Origin: Hymenopus coronatus
Lineage: Eukaryota; Arthropoda; Insecta; Mantodea; Hymenopodidae
DNA length: 64,000 bases
Direction of reading: 5' to 3'
NCBI GenBank assembly: GCA_030762935.1
Contig: CM060897.1
Location: 112,898,176-112,962,175 of the forward strand
Under the pieces are notes generated by a model that saw only the letters and a program-made list of their open reading frames with translations, was not told the DNA's origin and did not search any database. This document shows, one piece after another, positions 1 to 11,534 of the stretch (its first letter is position 1; each line of letters begins with the position of its first letter). Made by a program: the position numbers and the translations under genes.

Positions 1-757
1 AAATGGCCTACTTCTTTGTAAGTAGAAGGAAAATAAGGGAGAACCCTGTGCTAAAGCGATTGTCAAATCTTTGAAAAATCGGTTGTTATGTGAAAGAAAT
101 CCATTTCTTTCCAGGACCAGCAATTGACAAATTCCCTAATGAGAAAAATTTAAGTATTTAAAGCTGAAACTAATAACAAGACATATTAAAAATGGTCAAC
201 TCCACGTAAAAAAATATAAATGCCATAACTTGTATGTTTTAACGAAATCTACAATTTTTGGAGTAGTAAGTTCTTGTCCATCTCTTACAGTTCCACTAAT
301 TAAGCAAAATTCATAGAGCATAAAGAGATCTTCGGAGGAGTTTCCCAAAAAATTGAAGATATACATTTTATTTGTCTTGTAAATATCTTTAATATGTGGC
401 ACTTTAATAGAAATCGTTAAAGATATTTTTGGGAAAATCAGCATTTTCGAAATTTTTCCCATGTTAAGGGTAGTTTAGGGTGGGGATATTTTACTCAAAA
501 TCTTTGTATCACGTCCTTGGATGATACTGAACTTAAATACCAACTTTGGTAGTTACTCTACTTTTCGTTTTGAGTTATCGTGTTCACTGGCACACGGACA
601 CACTCATACGGACCTTTTTCTAAAATGTGTTGTTTTTTTTAATTTGGTTAAAGGAGGCCGCAAAACGAGTATTTCCTAGAAACTGGTATCGAAGTTTTGG
701 GTGGAGTGCAGTACTTTCTCTATCTACGTGCAATGAACTATGTAGACAAAGTAAACA
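1..757 (-). mobile_element. Family H copy, inverted, cut by window edge
   Basis: The window opens inside a minus-orientation family H copy. The conserved block TAAGTAGAAGGAAAATAAGG is followed by the AT-rich body, the GTCCATCTCTTACAGTT block and the CACGGACACACTC core. It ends in the palindrome-bearing left end near 712-757 (ACTTTCTCTATCTACGTG, then ACTATGTAGACAAAGTAAA). The hairpin end lies outside the window. The terminal palindrome has decayed, so this is an older copy. No coding capacity: the small open frames in it are chance. Confidence 0.8.
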
Positions 758-887
758 TTTAGTTTATCAAAAAATAACATTGAAAATTGAAATAAATAAT
801 ATGTAAATAGTATAACGTTCACCATAAATTGTTTTCTTGAAAATAAATTGCTTTCAAGATAATCAGCCGAAAAGTTAGACAAAAAAT

Positions 888-1620
888 TATGATATGTTCA
901 TTCTAATGACTTTTTATTTCTATTCTGTAACAAAATATTGTTACCAAATTTGTTCTGTATATTTCATGCTAATTGAGATAAATAATCTTGGAAATGATCT
1001 TATTAATTAGTTTCATTTAATTAGAAGGAAATGACGAAATAAAGGGTAAAGCGATATCAAATTTTTTAAAAGCTGTCGCTATGTGATTGAAATTCGGGTC
1101 TCTTTGTATGGCCAGGACTAAAATAAGAGATATGAAATCAATGACGACTGCCTGTTTAAGAAAATTATACGCATCTATTTTAAAACTGAAACTGATTACA
1201 AGAACTCGGAAATGGTTAGCTCTAAAAAGATAAGGAAAAAGAAGAAGAATGTATATGAAATAAATTGTGTGTTTTAACAAGATATACGTTTTTTGTGTAA
1301 TACGATTTTGTCCATTTCTTGGGTTAATCAATTAAGCAGAATGAAGAGTAATTCAGAAGCCACTCCCAAGAAATCAAGATATACATTTTATTTGTAATAG
1401 ACATTTCTGTAGTAGTATTTCAATCAAAATCGCTAGAGCCATTTTGGAAATTCTGCCATGTAAAAGCTGGGGAGATTTACATGTCACATCTTAGGAAGAT
1501 ACTAAACTTAAATACCAATTTTGGTATTTCAAAGACTTTTCGTTTTTGAGTTATGCCTCACACACACACACACACACACGCACACATATACACACTTTTT
1601 TCTAAATTGTATATTTTGAG
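888..1620 (-). mobile_element. Family H copy, inverted, left end lost
   Basis: Minus-orientation copy starting at a degenerate hairpin end (ATATGTTCATTCTAATGACT). It runs through the TAATTAGAAGGAAATGACG and GGTATTT blocks to the (AC)n core at 1560-1580. It stops just after TATATTTTGAGACGG, so the palindrome end is missing. Sequence drift is high, which suggests an old insertion. Confidence 0.75.
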
Positions 1621-1810
1621 ACGGTTAATTAGCCTCGTAATAATAATAACAATCATTTTATTAATTATCTAAATATACATGTAAAGAAAGTTAATATTTA
1701 ATAAGTTGTATGCATAGGAACTAAGAAGCCAGTTATTTACTTAAAAGTTACTCAGAATCATGACGCCAGACTGGATAGAGGGGTGAGAAGTTGCTTCTTT
1801 TGTGAAAGTC

Positions 1811-2672
1811 ACGTTCGAGTTTAGTATAAGGGGAAACCACAGTTTAAAGCCCACAAGGGGACTTCTTCTTTATATTCGTGGTATCACGTGATTATTATGA
1901 CGCATTCTGGGAGATTTGCAATGGTTTTTCAGTAACGATGGTGACATTTTAGCGGACCTTCCAACCAATCAGAAAGAAGCCACTATGACACCGTTTTTTG
2001 TATATAAGAAGTAAGGTTTGGTACATCGAGGTCGTTTGCTAAGAATTCACCCGTGAGAGGTAACGTCGTCGCATGTTAAGAAACGTCGTCGCATGTTAAG
2101 AATTCGCCCGTGTGTAAGGCAAGGTCGTTTGTTAAGAAGTTCGCGAAATAATAAAACACTGTCCGCGAAGTAAGTTTATTATAATAAGAAACTGTATGTG
2201 AAGTAAAGTAACGTCGCTCACCTATCTAACAGTCGGCTCGTGATTACGTGAAAGTGAATTGTGCCATGTACTCAACTAAAACAGTGTAATTGAAAGTAAT
2301 TGCGAGTAAGTGTTTAAGAACATCAGTCAGCAGTATAAACGTGTATAACCAGGTGCTTGTCTTCAAAACTCCTTTAGAAAAGGTTACAAGTGTTTTCTTA
2401 ACAATTACAAGATCTCTCCTACAACGCTACCCACTGGCCAAATCCGCGCCCGGGAGAGTCAATGTTCGTGCAAGCCTGAGCAACGCCATGGCAACCCATC
2501 CCAGATGAGCTTCAGTACCAGGTACGTGAGTGTAGTGGAATTGATTGGAAGTGACACTTAGTTACGCTGCACACAAGCACCCAAAGGGAGGCGTAAAATC
2601 AACAAACTAAAATACTCCCGCATATGGCACACAACGTGAACCACTAACAACGCATCAAAATCTCCGCTGCAA
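1811..2672 (+). repeat. Promoter-like dispersed repeat, copy 1 (TATA, E-box, splice donor)
   Basis: An inverted second copy lies at 40297-40947. Conserved in both are an E-box CACGTG (1885-1890), the block ATTATGACGCATTCTGGGAG, a TATATAAG TATA box (2001-2008), GTGAATTGTGCCATGTACTC, GGGAGAGTCAA and CAGTACCAGGTACGT, an apparent 5' splice site (2519-2527). A 20-bp unit beginning ACGTCGTCGCATG is tandemly duplicated at 2063-2102 in this copy only. There is no protein domain. It could be an LTR or 5' UTR of a retroelement, or a duplicated promoter plus first exon. Which of these cannot be settled here. Confidence 0.6.
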
Positions 2673-2782
2673 TTTTTTGTTTCAGGGGATCTTAAAACAT
2701 ATCTATATTTCCTTAAAATCTCAGCATCGACTTTTTGGGAGGAATGCAATACCTTTTCTACCTACTATGGACGTAAAGTAAA
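2668..2782 (-). mobile_element. Family H left-end fragment
   Basis: Only the GGGATCTTAAAACAT, GACTTTTTGGGAGGAATGCA and ACCTTTTCTACCTACTATGG portions of the palindrome end are present, in minus orientation. They abut the promoter-like repeat directly. Confidence 0.65.
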
Positions 2783-2814
2783 ATAAAAGAAATGAAAACT
2801 AAAAAGCTTGATAC

Positions 2815-3010
2815 GTACCGAGCGAGGTGATGCCGTGGTAACCTGTGAGACTCGCTTACGAGAGGTCCCGGGTTTGATCCTCGGCAACCGCCCACTCTGA
2901 CCCATAAGATTTTCGTAGTTACTTCGAGGTCGGCGTGCGAATGCTGGGGTGATTTCCCATGTACCATGGCTTCCTTTCCATCATTTCCTCTTCATTTCGT
3001 TTCCTTCTAA
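2815..3010 (+). mobile_element. tRNA-derived SINE, family S3
   Basis: A Pol III A-box-like stretch (GATGCCGTGGTAACC) is followed by a B box in CCCGGGTTTGATCCTCGGC. After it comes the family body CGAATGCTGGGGTGATTTC and CTTCCTTTCCATCATTTC. The same body recurs at 23527, 36620, 45783 (+) and 31040, 38270 (-). It is not a tRNA gene: the acceptor stem does not close. Confidence 0.7.
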
Positions 3011-3248
3011 TTTTAGGTGTTTTTAGGTTTGTAGTGTATGGTGAACTTATGTTGAAACAATGTCCCCATTTCGAATTGTTCAATGTGCTGCTAGTTACAA
3101 CCTCGTATTACTGAAGTAAGTCACAGCCTTATTCTACTGTGTTCAATCATTTATGTCCTTTTTTGTTTTTATGAGGTGAATAGATATCAATGATTACTTT
3201 CATATGCCTTTTATTTTAGTCTGCAATTTCGAATTCTTGTAACAATGA

Positions 3249-4324
3249 TACGAGGGCCGGCTTATAAGTCCCGGACCTCTCAATGAAAACATAATTTAAA
3301 TTTTTTTTTGCTTTATTTCTCAACATAATCTCCAGAAAAGCTGACACATTTGTCATATCGGTGTTCTAATTTAATTAAACCATCTCTGTAGTGCGATTTA
3401 TCAAAGTTCTTAAAACAGCTGTGTATCGCATCAATGACCTTCTCATTGCTGTGAAATCTTCGTCCTCCAATAATTTTTTTGAGGTTTGGGAACAGGTGTC
3501 AGTCACTGGGTGCTAGATCTGGTGAATAGGATGGATGTTCAAGCAATTTGAATTTAATTCGTACATTTTTCCCATTGAATGACTGAACGATGGGCCGGAG
3601 CATTGTCGTAATGAAACACGATTTTGTTGTTGTTGCCAAATGAGGTCTTTTTCTTTTCACCTCATCACTCAAACGTTGCAGTAAGCTTACGTGGTAGTCA
3701 CCAGTGATACTTTTACTCTTTTCTAAGTAATCAATAAAAATAATTCCCTGTGCATCCCAGAAAACACTCGCCATAACCTTGTTAGCTGACAAAATTGACT
3801 TTGCCTTTTCTGGAGTTGGTTCACCTGGCACAATCCACTGTTTTGATTGTGATTTACTTTCTGGAGTGTAGTGATGTATCTAAGTTTCATCCATGGTAAT
3901 AAGCCGTCTCAAAATTTCACTGAGATGTTTACGGTAGAACTCCACATTCTTAACAGAAACAGGTTTTCTTTGCAACTGTAAATTAGGCGTCAACAAACGC
4001 GGCACCCAAATATTGCCTGCACGTTCTTTTGATATGTTTACAGCCTCTACTATCTCAAACAAATTTAATCTGCGGTCTTCCAGTACTAAACGATGAATTT
4101 TTTCAATGATCTCTGGAGTTGTCACTTCTACAGGACGTCCAGAGTGAGGCTCATCACTAGTGCTCGTACGCCCCATTTTAAACTCTGCAACCCACCTTTT
4201 AATCATTGAATATGAAGGAGCAGAGTTCTTTCAATGTACTGTACATTTCCTCCTTGATTACTTTAGGCGTTAAGCGTTTCAAATTGAAGTATTTAATCAC
4301 TGCTCGTTTTTCCAAATCCTGCAT
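3249..4324 (-). pseudogene. Decayed mariner transposase (Tc1/mariner superfamily, D,D34D type)
   Basis: DDE transposase that would cut and paste its own element. The start is the ATG at 4322-4324 (MQDLEKRAVIKYFN), followed by an N-terminal helix-turn-helix, a frameshift, then IKRWVAEFKMGRTS and SGRPVEVTTPE. The linker reads TMDET-stop-IHHYTPESK, where Trp is usual, so there is an in-frame stop. Then come VFWDAQGIIFIDYLEKSKS, KRKRPHL and, in another frame, VFHYDNAPAHRS, which carries the second catalytic Asp. YSPDLAPSD-stop-HLF carries the third, in the first frame again. Two stops and at least three frame changes make it dead. On its 3' side a TA dinucleotide precedes CGAGGGCCGGCTTATAAGTC (3251-3270), a likely terminal inverted repeat. 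The 5' terminal repeat is missing where an S1 SINE abuts. Confidence 0.9.
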
Positions 4325-4339
4325 TTTCCTGAAAACTCT

Positions 4340-4515
4340 AAATGCTTAACCCCCGCTTTTACTGCTCTGGCACCGCAGGCGATGACACTGATGATAAATG
4401 AAGATGGAGCCCCGGTGGAATGTAATGGCGGGGGAAACCGGAGAACCCGGAGAAAACCCACCCCTGCACCGCTTTGTCCACCACATGCGGTCGCTTGAAA
4501 GCTTGTTCTGGCCCA
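4340..4515 (-). mobile_element. tRNA-derived SINE, family S1, head truncated
   Basis: The body shares GGCACCGCAGGCGATGACAC, GATGGAGCCCCGGTGGAAT and GCGGTCGCTTG with copies at 11321 and 43031. The tRNA-like head lies on the right because the element is on the minus strand, and it is cut after CGCTTGAAAGC. It lies against the broken 5' end of the mariner and may have replaced it. Confidence 0.65.
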
Positions 4516-5264
4516 CCATAGAAGATTTTATCACAACCTGATACAAAACTCAAGCCTGCGAAAAGTTGATGGAAGAACAAACACAGAAAACAACAGAAGT
4601 TGACCCTGCCTTCTACTGCACCCCAACAATGACGAGGAAAACAGCCGACAACTTGGAGACCTCTACACCAGACGGTTTCCACCAGCACATCTGTAACAGA
4701 CCGAACCAGGCGTTGCGTTTGAGACTGGCATTCAGGAGGTCTTGGGATCGGTTCGCCGCGGTAACATCTTAGTTGTGTTATAAATTGTTAACATTGTGGA
4801 GCACGAAATTTGGTCTTTTGATGAAAATAAATGTATTAGATAGACTTTTATCCGAAAAGAATCAGTAATTAGATTTTGTTAAAGACTGACATTTGAAGAT
4901 ATTATTTCATAAGCCTATTAATTGAATTGCGTGCTTCCCACGTATTGGCACATTTCGTTTGTATTATTTCTTAGGAGATGTCGATACTTTGTCGCACATA
5001 CCACAAATAAATACTTTCAGCCCATCCTGTACTGCCATCTATATTTGCATAATTAATTAATGACTTTTTCCATGCTATTAAACTTAGACATGAAAAAGTG
5101 CCAGCATAAGGAAACTGGTATGTCTTACAAAAGTTTGGCTTACAGAAATTAACTCAGTGATATCATTTAGTTAAAATCTCATCGTCTTATCTAAAGAGCA
5201 GAAAAATATATTAATACAAAGAAACTTTTGTGCTGTCATTACAACACTTATAAAATTGAAATTG
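4516..5264. other. Unassigned AT-rich interval
   Basis: No protein family, SINE or family H block recognised. The open frame at 4566-4772 has no supporting motif. The phrase TCTAAAGAGCAGAAAAA near 5195 recurs loosely at 5634 on the other side of the S5 SINE, a possible relic duplication. Confidence 0.4.
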
Positions 5265-5525
5265 AGTTTTATTTGTGGCCGTTGTTTGCTGCGTTCTTAG
5301 CGTTCTATTCTATGTTGGGCGTGAAACATCGCTGAATTTTGCTCAGAAACCTCCTCATTGGGCCTCAGACTCTTTCACGTGCCATATATCTACGACATGG
5401 GACTAACGGCTTTACTTCCCTTCCGAAGGAAGTCATGATAAGGATTTTAGCACCCGGAAAATCCAGCAACCTTTGGAACCCGAAGCTAGCATGTTACTCC
5501 AGACCACAGAGGACAACATAACCCT
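5265..5525 (-). mobile_element. tRNA-derived SINE, family S5, decayed
   Basis: It shares GTTGGGCGTGAAA, TTTTGCTCAGA, ACGGCTTTACTTCCCTTCC and GAAGGAAGTCATGATAAGGA with copies at 26031, 27413 and 63404. The tRNA-like head should be at the right end, where only GGAACCCGAAGCTAGCATG remains recognisable. Confidence 0.65.
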
Positions 5526-5676
5526 TATATAATATGTGGTGCAAAGAGTAAAATAAAAAGGTCAGTGTTACATAAGTTTTTATTGTAGATATTAATTAAC
5601 AATTCATTTAGTTAAAAACAGCTTGTTTCATCTAAAGGACAGAAAAAATTAAAACTTGTTGCACAATTTAACTTAT

Positions 5677-6566
5677 TTTTTACTTTCTCTATACGCATTA
5701 TGTACATAGTGCATAGAGAAGGTATTGCACTCTGCCCAAACATTTGATACCGAGATTTCACCGGAAATATATGTTTTAGGGTCCCCTTTAACTAAAAAAA
5801 AATTTCGGAAAAAGATCCGTGTGGCGTGGTGGTGGTGGTGGTGGTGGTGGTGGTGGTGGTGGTGGTGTGTGTGTGTCTCTGAATACGATAACTCAAAAAC
5901 GAAAAGTCGGTAAAATACCAAACTTGATATTTAGGTTTAGTATCTTCCAGGGATGCGACACGAAGATTTTGAGAAAAATCCCCCCACCCCCAACTACCCT
6001 TTACATGGAACGTTTTTCGAAAATTTCGATTTTCTCAAAAATGGCTCTTAACGATTTTGATTAAAACTTTGTATATTAAAGATATTTACCTGACAAATAA
6101 AATGTATATCTTGAATTTTCTGGGAATAGGCTCTGAATGAATTTTACGGAATTTTGCATAACTGCTAAACCGTAAGAGATGGACAAAAACTTATTGCACG
6201 AAAAATGCAGAGCAATTTAAAACGCATAATTTATGTTATATACATTTTTTCACGGAGTTGATCGTTTTTGAGATATTCCTTGTTTTTGGTTTCAGCTATT
6301 AAAAATTATACTTCTCTCACACAGGACTTTGTCAACTCCCATCCATACAAACAAAGGAACTTCAGTGACATAGTAACCAGCTTTTGAATATCACTTTAAC
6401 CTATAGTGCTCCCTTATTTCGCTTCTACTTACAAGGAAGCCAGCAATAAGATTATTTCTGTTAATTTTTTCTGATCAGGATGAAGTAAATAGATGTATAA
6501 GCTTTTTAAGAATAATTTGTTGCAGAGAAATAGAGAAAGTCATGTGAATGGAACACATCAGATTTT
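5677..6566 (+). mobile_element. Family H copy, full length
   Basis: Both ends are present: TTTTTACTTTCTCTATACGC with palindrome ATTATGTACATAGTGCATAG at the left, and GTCATGTGAATGGAACACATCAGATTTT at the right (given as positions 6539-6566). The ATGTG/CACAT hairpin is intact. At the core position where other copies carry (GT)n, this one has a (TGG)n expansion (5826-5866). The His- and Trp-run open frames over it are artefacts of that expansion. Confidence 0.85.
5826..5877. repeat. (TGG)n then (GT)n microsatellite inside family H
   Basis: About 13 TGG units followed by a short GT run replace the usual GTCCGTGTGTGTG core. This shows that the element's core can expand as a triplet as well as a dinucleotide. 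Confidence 0.9.
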
Positions 6567-7044
6567 ATTAATCGTGTACATTAATATTAATTCGAAATAA
6601 CAATACTTGTAGCAGCACTATTCATCCGGGTAACAGCGAGCCTTATTTATTTTTTTTACTACAATATGAATATTACTAAATCATGAATAAACAAATTACT
6701 TTATTATACTTTGTCATACTTATTAAAAACTGATGTTTTTGAGATGTGCTATGCCAAAACCCATAAAGAGAATTAAGCAATAATTGCAGATTTATAAAAC
6801 ATAGTGAAACTTACATCAAAACAGGATGATACTGCGCACTAGTTCTCTTCTCTGTCTTTCATACCCTAGAATTCACACTCATTTTACAGGGCCACCTCCA
6901 CAGCTGTACAGCAGATGGAGGAGTTGTACTTCTATTTATTTGGGGTCACAAGCAAAGTCACATTTAAAGCATCCAGATATACAATTAAAAATTTCGTGAG
7001 ATATTTTTACAGTATATTCCTTCTACATCTCAGCAATGCAAAGT
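6567..7044. other. Unassigned AT-rich interval
   Basis: No recognisable domain or repeat block. It contains CAGGGCCACCTCCACAGCTG and other low-copy-looking sequence up to the hAT target site. Confidence 0.4.
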
Positions 7045-7052
7045 AACAAAAC

Positions 7053-8468
7053 TAGTGTTGGGAGAATTCGAATGCAGAATGTCGATGTATTTGATTCTTG
7101 GATATTCTCGAGATATTTCGAAACCTGAATGCTGTATTCGAATCCTTCACGTGTATGGGTTCAAATGCACGGTTCTCGTTTGAGAATGTCCTGAATGCAG
7201 TTATTCGAATGCTGCACTAGGATAAGTGCAGGTGCACCGAACTGAATCGAGATCTCGTATCGAGATGGTGCTGACATAGCTACACCTAAATCTGATTGGT
7301 GTTTATACTCAAAGCTCATTCGTATCCTTGGATACTGTCGGGAAGCGGGGAAGAGCGCAGGATTGTGCTACCTAATAAATATTCTGACTCATGAATAATT
7401 CATTTTATTTTATAAAAAATTTTTTAGGGTATTCACGTCTTATAATTTATAATGTTTTACGTTTTTCATCGACAATGTCTATAGTACATGTAAACACGCA
7501 AAGAGTATATAAAATTAAAAATAACTAATACGTGCTTATATAACATAGTTTTAAAAATATCTTAACATTTCTGTATTCAAACAAAATATTTTCCTGCCAT
7601 GATTAGCTTTAGAATCATTGCAGCACAGCATCTACACAGAGTAAACACAATTAAACTCGTGCGATGCAATTAAGAGTCAATGATACAAGATTACAATTAG
7701 CACAGCTGTACCATAATGTACTGTATCTATGTTTATCTTTGTCATCCAATATTTCCTGCGTATGCAGAAAATAGTAAAACATAGCACCTAATTGTCAGCA
7801 CCTAACTGTTGTGGTGTTTTTCGTCCATCATTTGAACTGAACCGAATTCGAGAGCAACATGAGAACTGAGAGCATCACTCGAGCGACGATCACGTAGCAT
7901 CCGAGAACTTGGATAAGAAAACAGGCTAATTTCGATTAGCAAGAACATTAACGAGTGATTGTAGTATTCGAGAACAACCTTGGTGAGATGATGAGAACTA
8001 AAGATAAGGAGAACTGTTATACGAAAACAGGCTGATTTCGATTAATCACTTTTACGATGACGAATACTCCTCTTTATCGTTTCAGGAGGATTTTTCTTTG
8101 TATCATTCTTTTGAACATTCTATTAGAGACGTCTTGCACCTGCTATTGATATTGCATCTTTATGACCCCCAATAAGATTTATCCCTTTTAATGCTCTCCA
8201 ACTTCCACTACTTAATACTAATGTTTTTAAAAGCATTAATGAGTGATTGTAGCATTCGAGAACAGCTATGGTGAGATGGGAAGAACTGAAGAACGTCACT
8301 CGAGTGACGATAACTAAGCATTCGAAAATTTGCATTCGAATACAGGCTGTTTTCGATTAGCCCAAACCTTAATGAGTGATATTTGTATTCGAGAACTTGC
8401 ACTCGAATTAAAATTTCGAATTCTAAAAGTATGCGATTCTTGTAAACATTCGATTCTGCCCATCACTA
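7053..8468. mobile_element. Non-autonomous hAT-type DNA transposon, 1416 bp, with 8-bp TSD
   Basis: The direct repeat AACAAAAC occurs immediately outside both ends (7045-7052 and 8469-8476), the 8-bp duplication expected for hAT elements. Terminal inverted repeats: left TAGTGTTGGGAGAATTCGAA, right (reverse complement) TAGTGATGGGCAGAATCGAA, the typical TAGTGNTGGG hAT form. There is no transposase. The interior is built from diverged tandem units of about 110 bp near 7850-7965, 7966-8060 and 8255-8440. Each carries ATTCGAGAAC, AACAGGCTGATTTCGATTA and (in two) TCACTCGAGTGACGA. A non-repeat block lies at about 8061-8250. Confidence 0.9.
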
Positions 8469-8476
8469 AACAAAAC

Positions 8477-9495
8477 AGTGGGTAATCGGTAAAAAAAAAC
8501 GCTATAGCAGAGCGCAGGAATTTTCGATTAGTCGCGCCAGTTGGCTAACAACAGAACAGGAAATAAATATCGCAATTGCAAACGAGTTACTGAATGCCTA
8601 ATAGCGGCACACTTGTTAAGTTGCAATAATTAACGTCGGCTGTTATTAGTTCATATATCTGCTGTTGCGTGCCGCTGCGATAGAGAACTTGCGATTCATC
8701 GATACGCTGTAGATCTAGTTATTTTAAGTAACATATGAAAAGCGACAGGCGGCTAGAGAAGATTTGATGATTATAAAAATTCGGTTACATTTAATGTGTT
8801 TACAAAATTTACATCAACAAATATTTCATATGGGTTGAAAAACTGCAGAAACTGATTTAACATTCGAAAACACACGCATTCGTTCTCAAATCCGGCGAAG
8901 AGTTTACAAGCTATCACGGAGATTTATTTTTTCTTAATTACAGTGTAACTGTTTGCAGGGAAAATAATGGCTATTTTATTGGATCGTATATTACGCAATT
9001 TTAGGTCTCTGTGGACCAACTGAAGCTATAAAGTTATTGCCTGATAATCAGTGATTTCATTCCTTTCATTTAAAATGCACCCCTTTAATTTACATTTCGA
9101 TTATCGAACTGATGATATCACATTTAACATTCGCTACACAGTAGGAAATCTGACGCTGGTAATGACGTGTTTACAGTTGGTATTTGTGCATTGATGTGTA
9201 GCTTCTGGCAACACTGGTCTGTCAATATTTTGTCGTTTACATAACCAGACCGTAATCTCCGATTAACATATTTTTCGCATATTGCTTGCAGCACTGAGAT
9301 TAAGTTGCACATTATAAAGGAAAATATGTAGCGAAGAATGGAAGCTCAACTTAGTTTATGGGTGAAATGAAAATGCTCAATAAATTAAGTTTTTAGGAAA
9401 AGAAAAGCAGGATTTCTAAAAGTAGCACAATTTAGTAGCAAATGATGTTGAATTTTAATCTTGCGTGTATTTATTATTATTATTTTAAGAACTTT
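8477..9495. other. Unassigned interval
   Basis: About 1 kb with no recognised coding domain or repeat family. The small open frames (for example 9124-9312, minus) carry no motif I can name. Confidence 0.4.
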
Positions 9496-10497
9496 TATTT
9501 ATTTCTCTACACGTACTATGCATAAAGAAGGTATTGCATTCCACCCAAAAATTCGATACGGAGATTTCACTGGAAATATATGTTTTAGGGTTCCCTGTAA
9601 CCAAAAAAGCTCCGTGTGTGCATGCGTCTGTGTCCGTGTGTTTCTGAACAAGATAACTCAAAAACGAAAAGTCGGTAAATTCCAAACTTGATACATAAGT
9701 TTAATATCTTCCAACGATGCGACACGAAGGTTTTGAGGAAAATCCCCCCACCCCAAATTACCCTTATATGGGAAAATTTTCGAAAATTTTGATTTTCTCA
9801 AAAATGGCTCTAACGGTTTTGATTAAAATGCCGTATACTAGAGATATTTACAAGGCAAATGAAATGTATATCTTGAATTTTCTGGGAATAGCCTCTAGAG
9901 ATATCTTTGTTATGGATGACTTTTGCAGAATTTTTCATAACGGTGAAACCGTAAGAGATATACAAAAACTTAATACACAAAAATTTAGATCATGTTAAAA
10001 TACATAATTTATGTTGTATATGTTCTTCTTATAGAGTTGTTTTTGTTTCAGTGTTAAACCACCAAACATTTCTCAAACGGTACCTTGCAAAGCGAACTGA
10101 TCCTCAATTATTTCACATAACGACCAGCTTTTAAAAGATTTCTCATTACTTTAGTCTAATATATTGTATAATATATAATCAGTTCACCCTGAAGACAAGG
10201 AAGATGCACTTCTTCGAAACGTTGGTGTCAAGCCAAGTTTTTACCTGGCTAGAAGCCCGAGAAGATCTTGAATTAACACGTCGCCAGGAAAGCTATAGTT
10301 CTTATTTTATATTGCCTTATTTCTAATAAGACCAATTCTGATAATGTTTATCTCGATTAACATGATATAGATAAAAGAATATTGTTTTGTGAGAAAAGTT
10401 TGTATATGGAAAAACTAGAGAGATAGAGGGAGGAGGGAGGCAGGGAGAGAGGGAGGAGGGAGGGAGAGAGATGTGAATGGAATACATCAGATTTTTT
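9496..10497 (+). mobile_element. Family H copy interrupted by a 141-bp insert
   Basis: The left end has lost half of its palindrome (CTCTACACGTACTATGCATA). The body is otherwise typical (CCAACGATGCGACACGAAGG, AAAAATGGCTCTAACGG). The right hairpin reads GATGTGAATGGAATACATCAG, where the G-to-A/T change weakens the stem. Just inside the hairpin a purine-rich (GGGA)n tract (10414-10471) has replaced the usual GTAGAGAAAGTC. An unrelated insert lies at 10167-10307. Confidence 0.85.
10167..10307. mobile_element. Short retroposon-like insert with TATATTG duplication
   Basis: The insert is bounded by TATATTG on both sides (10160-10166 and 10308-10314). The flanking H sequence rejoins correctly across it. 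Inside is CACTTCTTCGAAACGTTGG. I recall this type of motif from 3' regions of retroelements, but that is memory and not tested here. Confidence 0.55.
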
Positions 10498-11313
10498 CTG
10501 GGCATCAGAATGACTCAAAGTATATATTTCAGATCTTCACATTGAATTTTGAGTGAAATACAATTTCAGCACTAAACCTAACGTTATTTGTGTTGTATCT
10601 TAATCATGTGGTTGAATTTTACAGTAAAACTTAACGATTCTCAAGCTTCCCTTTCGATAGTAACGGCTTCCAATGTTGCTATTGTGTCACAAGTTTATGG
10701 GACACTAACAGTTTTATTCGTGCTTTCGGAGCATAGTTTAGATTTATGTGCTGTCGTATAATTTAACTATCCCCCGCCCATAGTTGACTCTGAATAGTGG
10801 GTGCAAGATGTTGGAATTTGCCTGGAACATCAGTTTGTATACAGTAGCGGAGAGTTAATCCTCAGCCGAAACAGCAAAGCAAGTTTTCCGTCTTAGCGCC
10901 CACGGCGAAAATCCACTCAGCTTAATCCTCCGGCCGAGGGCCGTGGACAACGAGGAAACTGATGAGACGTAATTACCTTGGGCACTCATTAGCCGCTCCA
11001 AAGGGCTTTCACATCATTACGGATGACAGAGGCTAGTCAATGTATGCACAGCTAATAAACTACTGACTTAGTTTTACAGTAAAGGCCTGTTACTCGGAGC
11101 TTTTTTTTTATTATGCATACAAACCATGAATAGCCGCAAGGTCTGCTTGAATCCTTCCTACCCACATCGACCTAATTAAACGGCTAATTCCTTCTGTAAA
11201 TGTTGTCAGAGATGTGGGAGCGAAAACTGGACCGTGATACTAAACATACTGAAGGTTAAAATAGTAAAATGTATACCAACTATGAACAAATTAGGAGATT
11301 TAAGTTTTTTTTT
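10498..11313. other. Unassigned interval
   Basis: No domain or repeat family recognised. It includes a moderately GC-rich stretch around 10840-10990 (CACGGCGAAAATCCACTCAG). Confidence 0.4.
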
Positions 11314-11320
11314 GGGAGTG

Positions 11321-11527
11321 TTTGACGCCCACTTTGGCACCGCAGGCGATGACACTGATGATACATGAAGATGGAGCCCCGGTGGAATTTGAAGGAGGGG
11401 GAAACCGGAGAACTCCGAAAAAATCCGCCCCTGCGCCGCTTTGTCCACCACAAATCTCACATGCGTTCGCTTGGGATCCAACCCTAGGTGAGAGGCGAAT
11501 GGTCTGACCACTCGGCCTTAATTTAAG
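11321..11527 (-). mobile_element. tRNA-derived SINE, family S1
   Basis: Body as in the other S1 copies (TTGGCACCGCAGGCGATGAC). Read on the minus strand, the right end gives a tRNA-like head with A box GGCCGAGTGGTCAGACCATT and a B box around AGGGTTGGATCCC. GGGAGTG occurs at 11314-11320 and again at 11528-11534, a possible 7-bp target duplication. Confidence 0.7.
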
Positions 11528-11534
11528 GGGAGTG

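Noticed and set aside
5673..5921. Poly-His frame, and the Trp-rich and Gly-rich frames opposite
   Set aside because: These translate a (TGG)n expansion inside a non-coding H copy.
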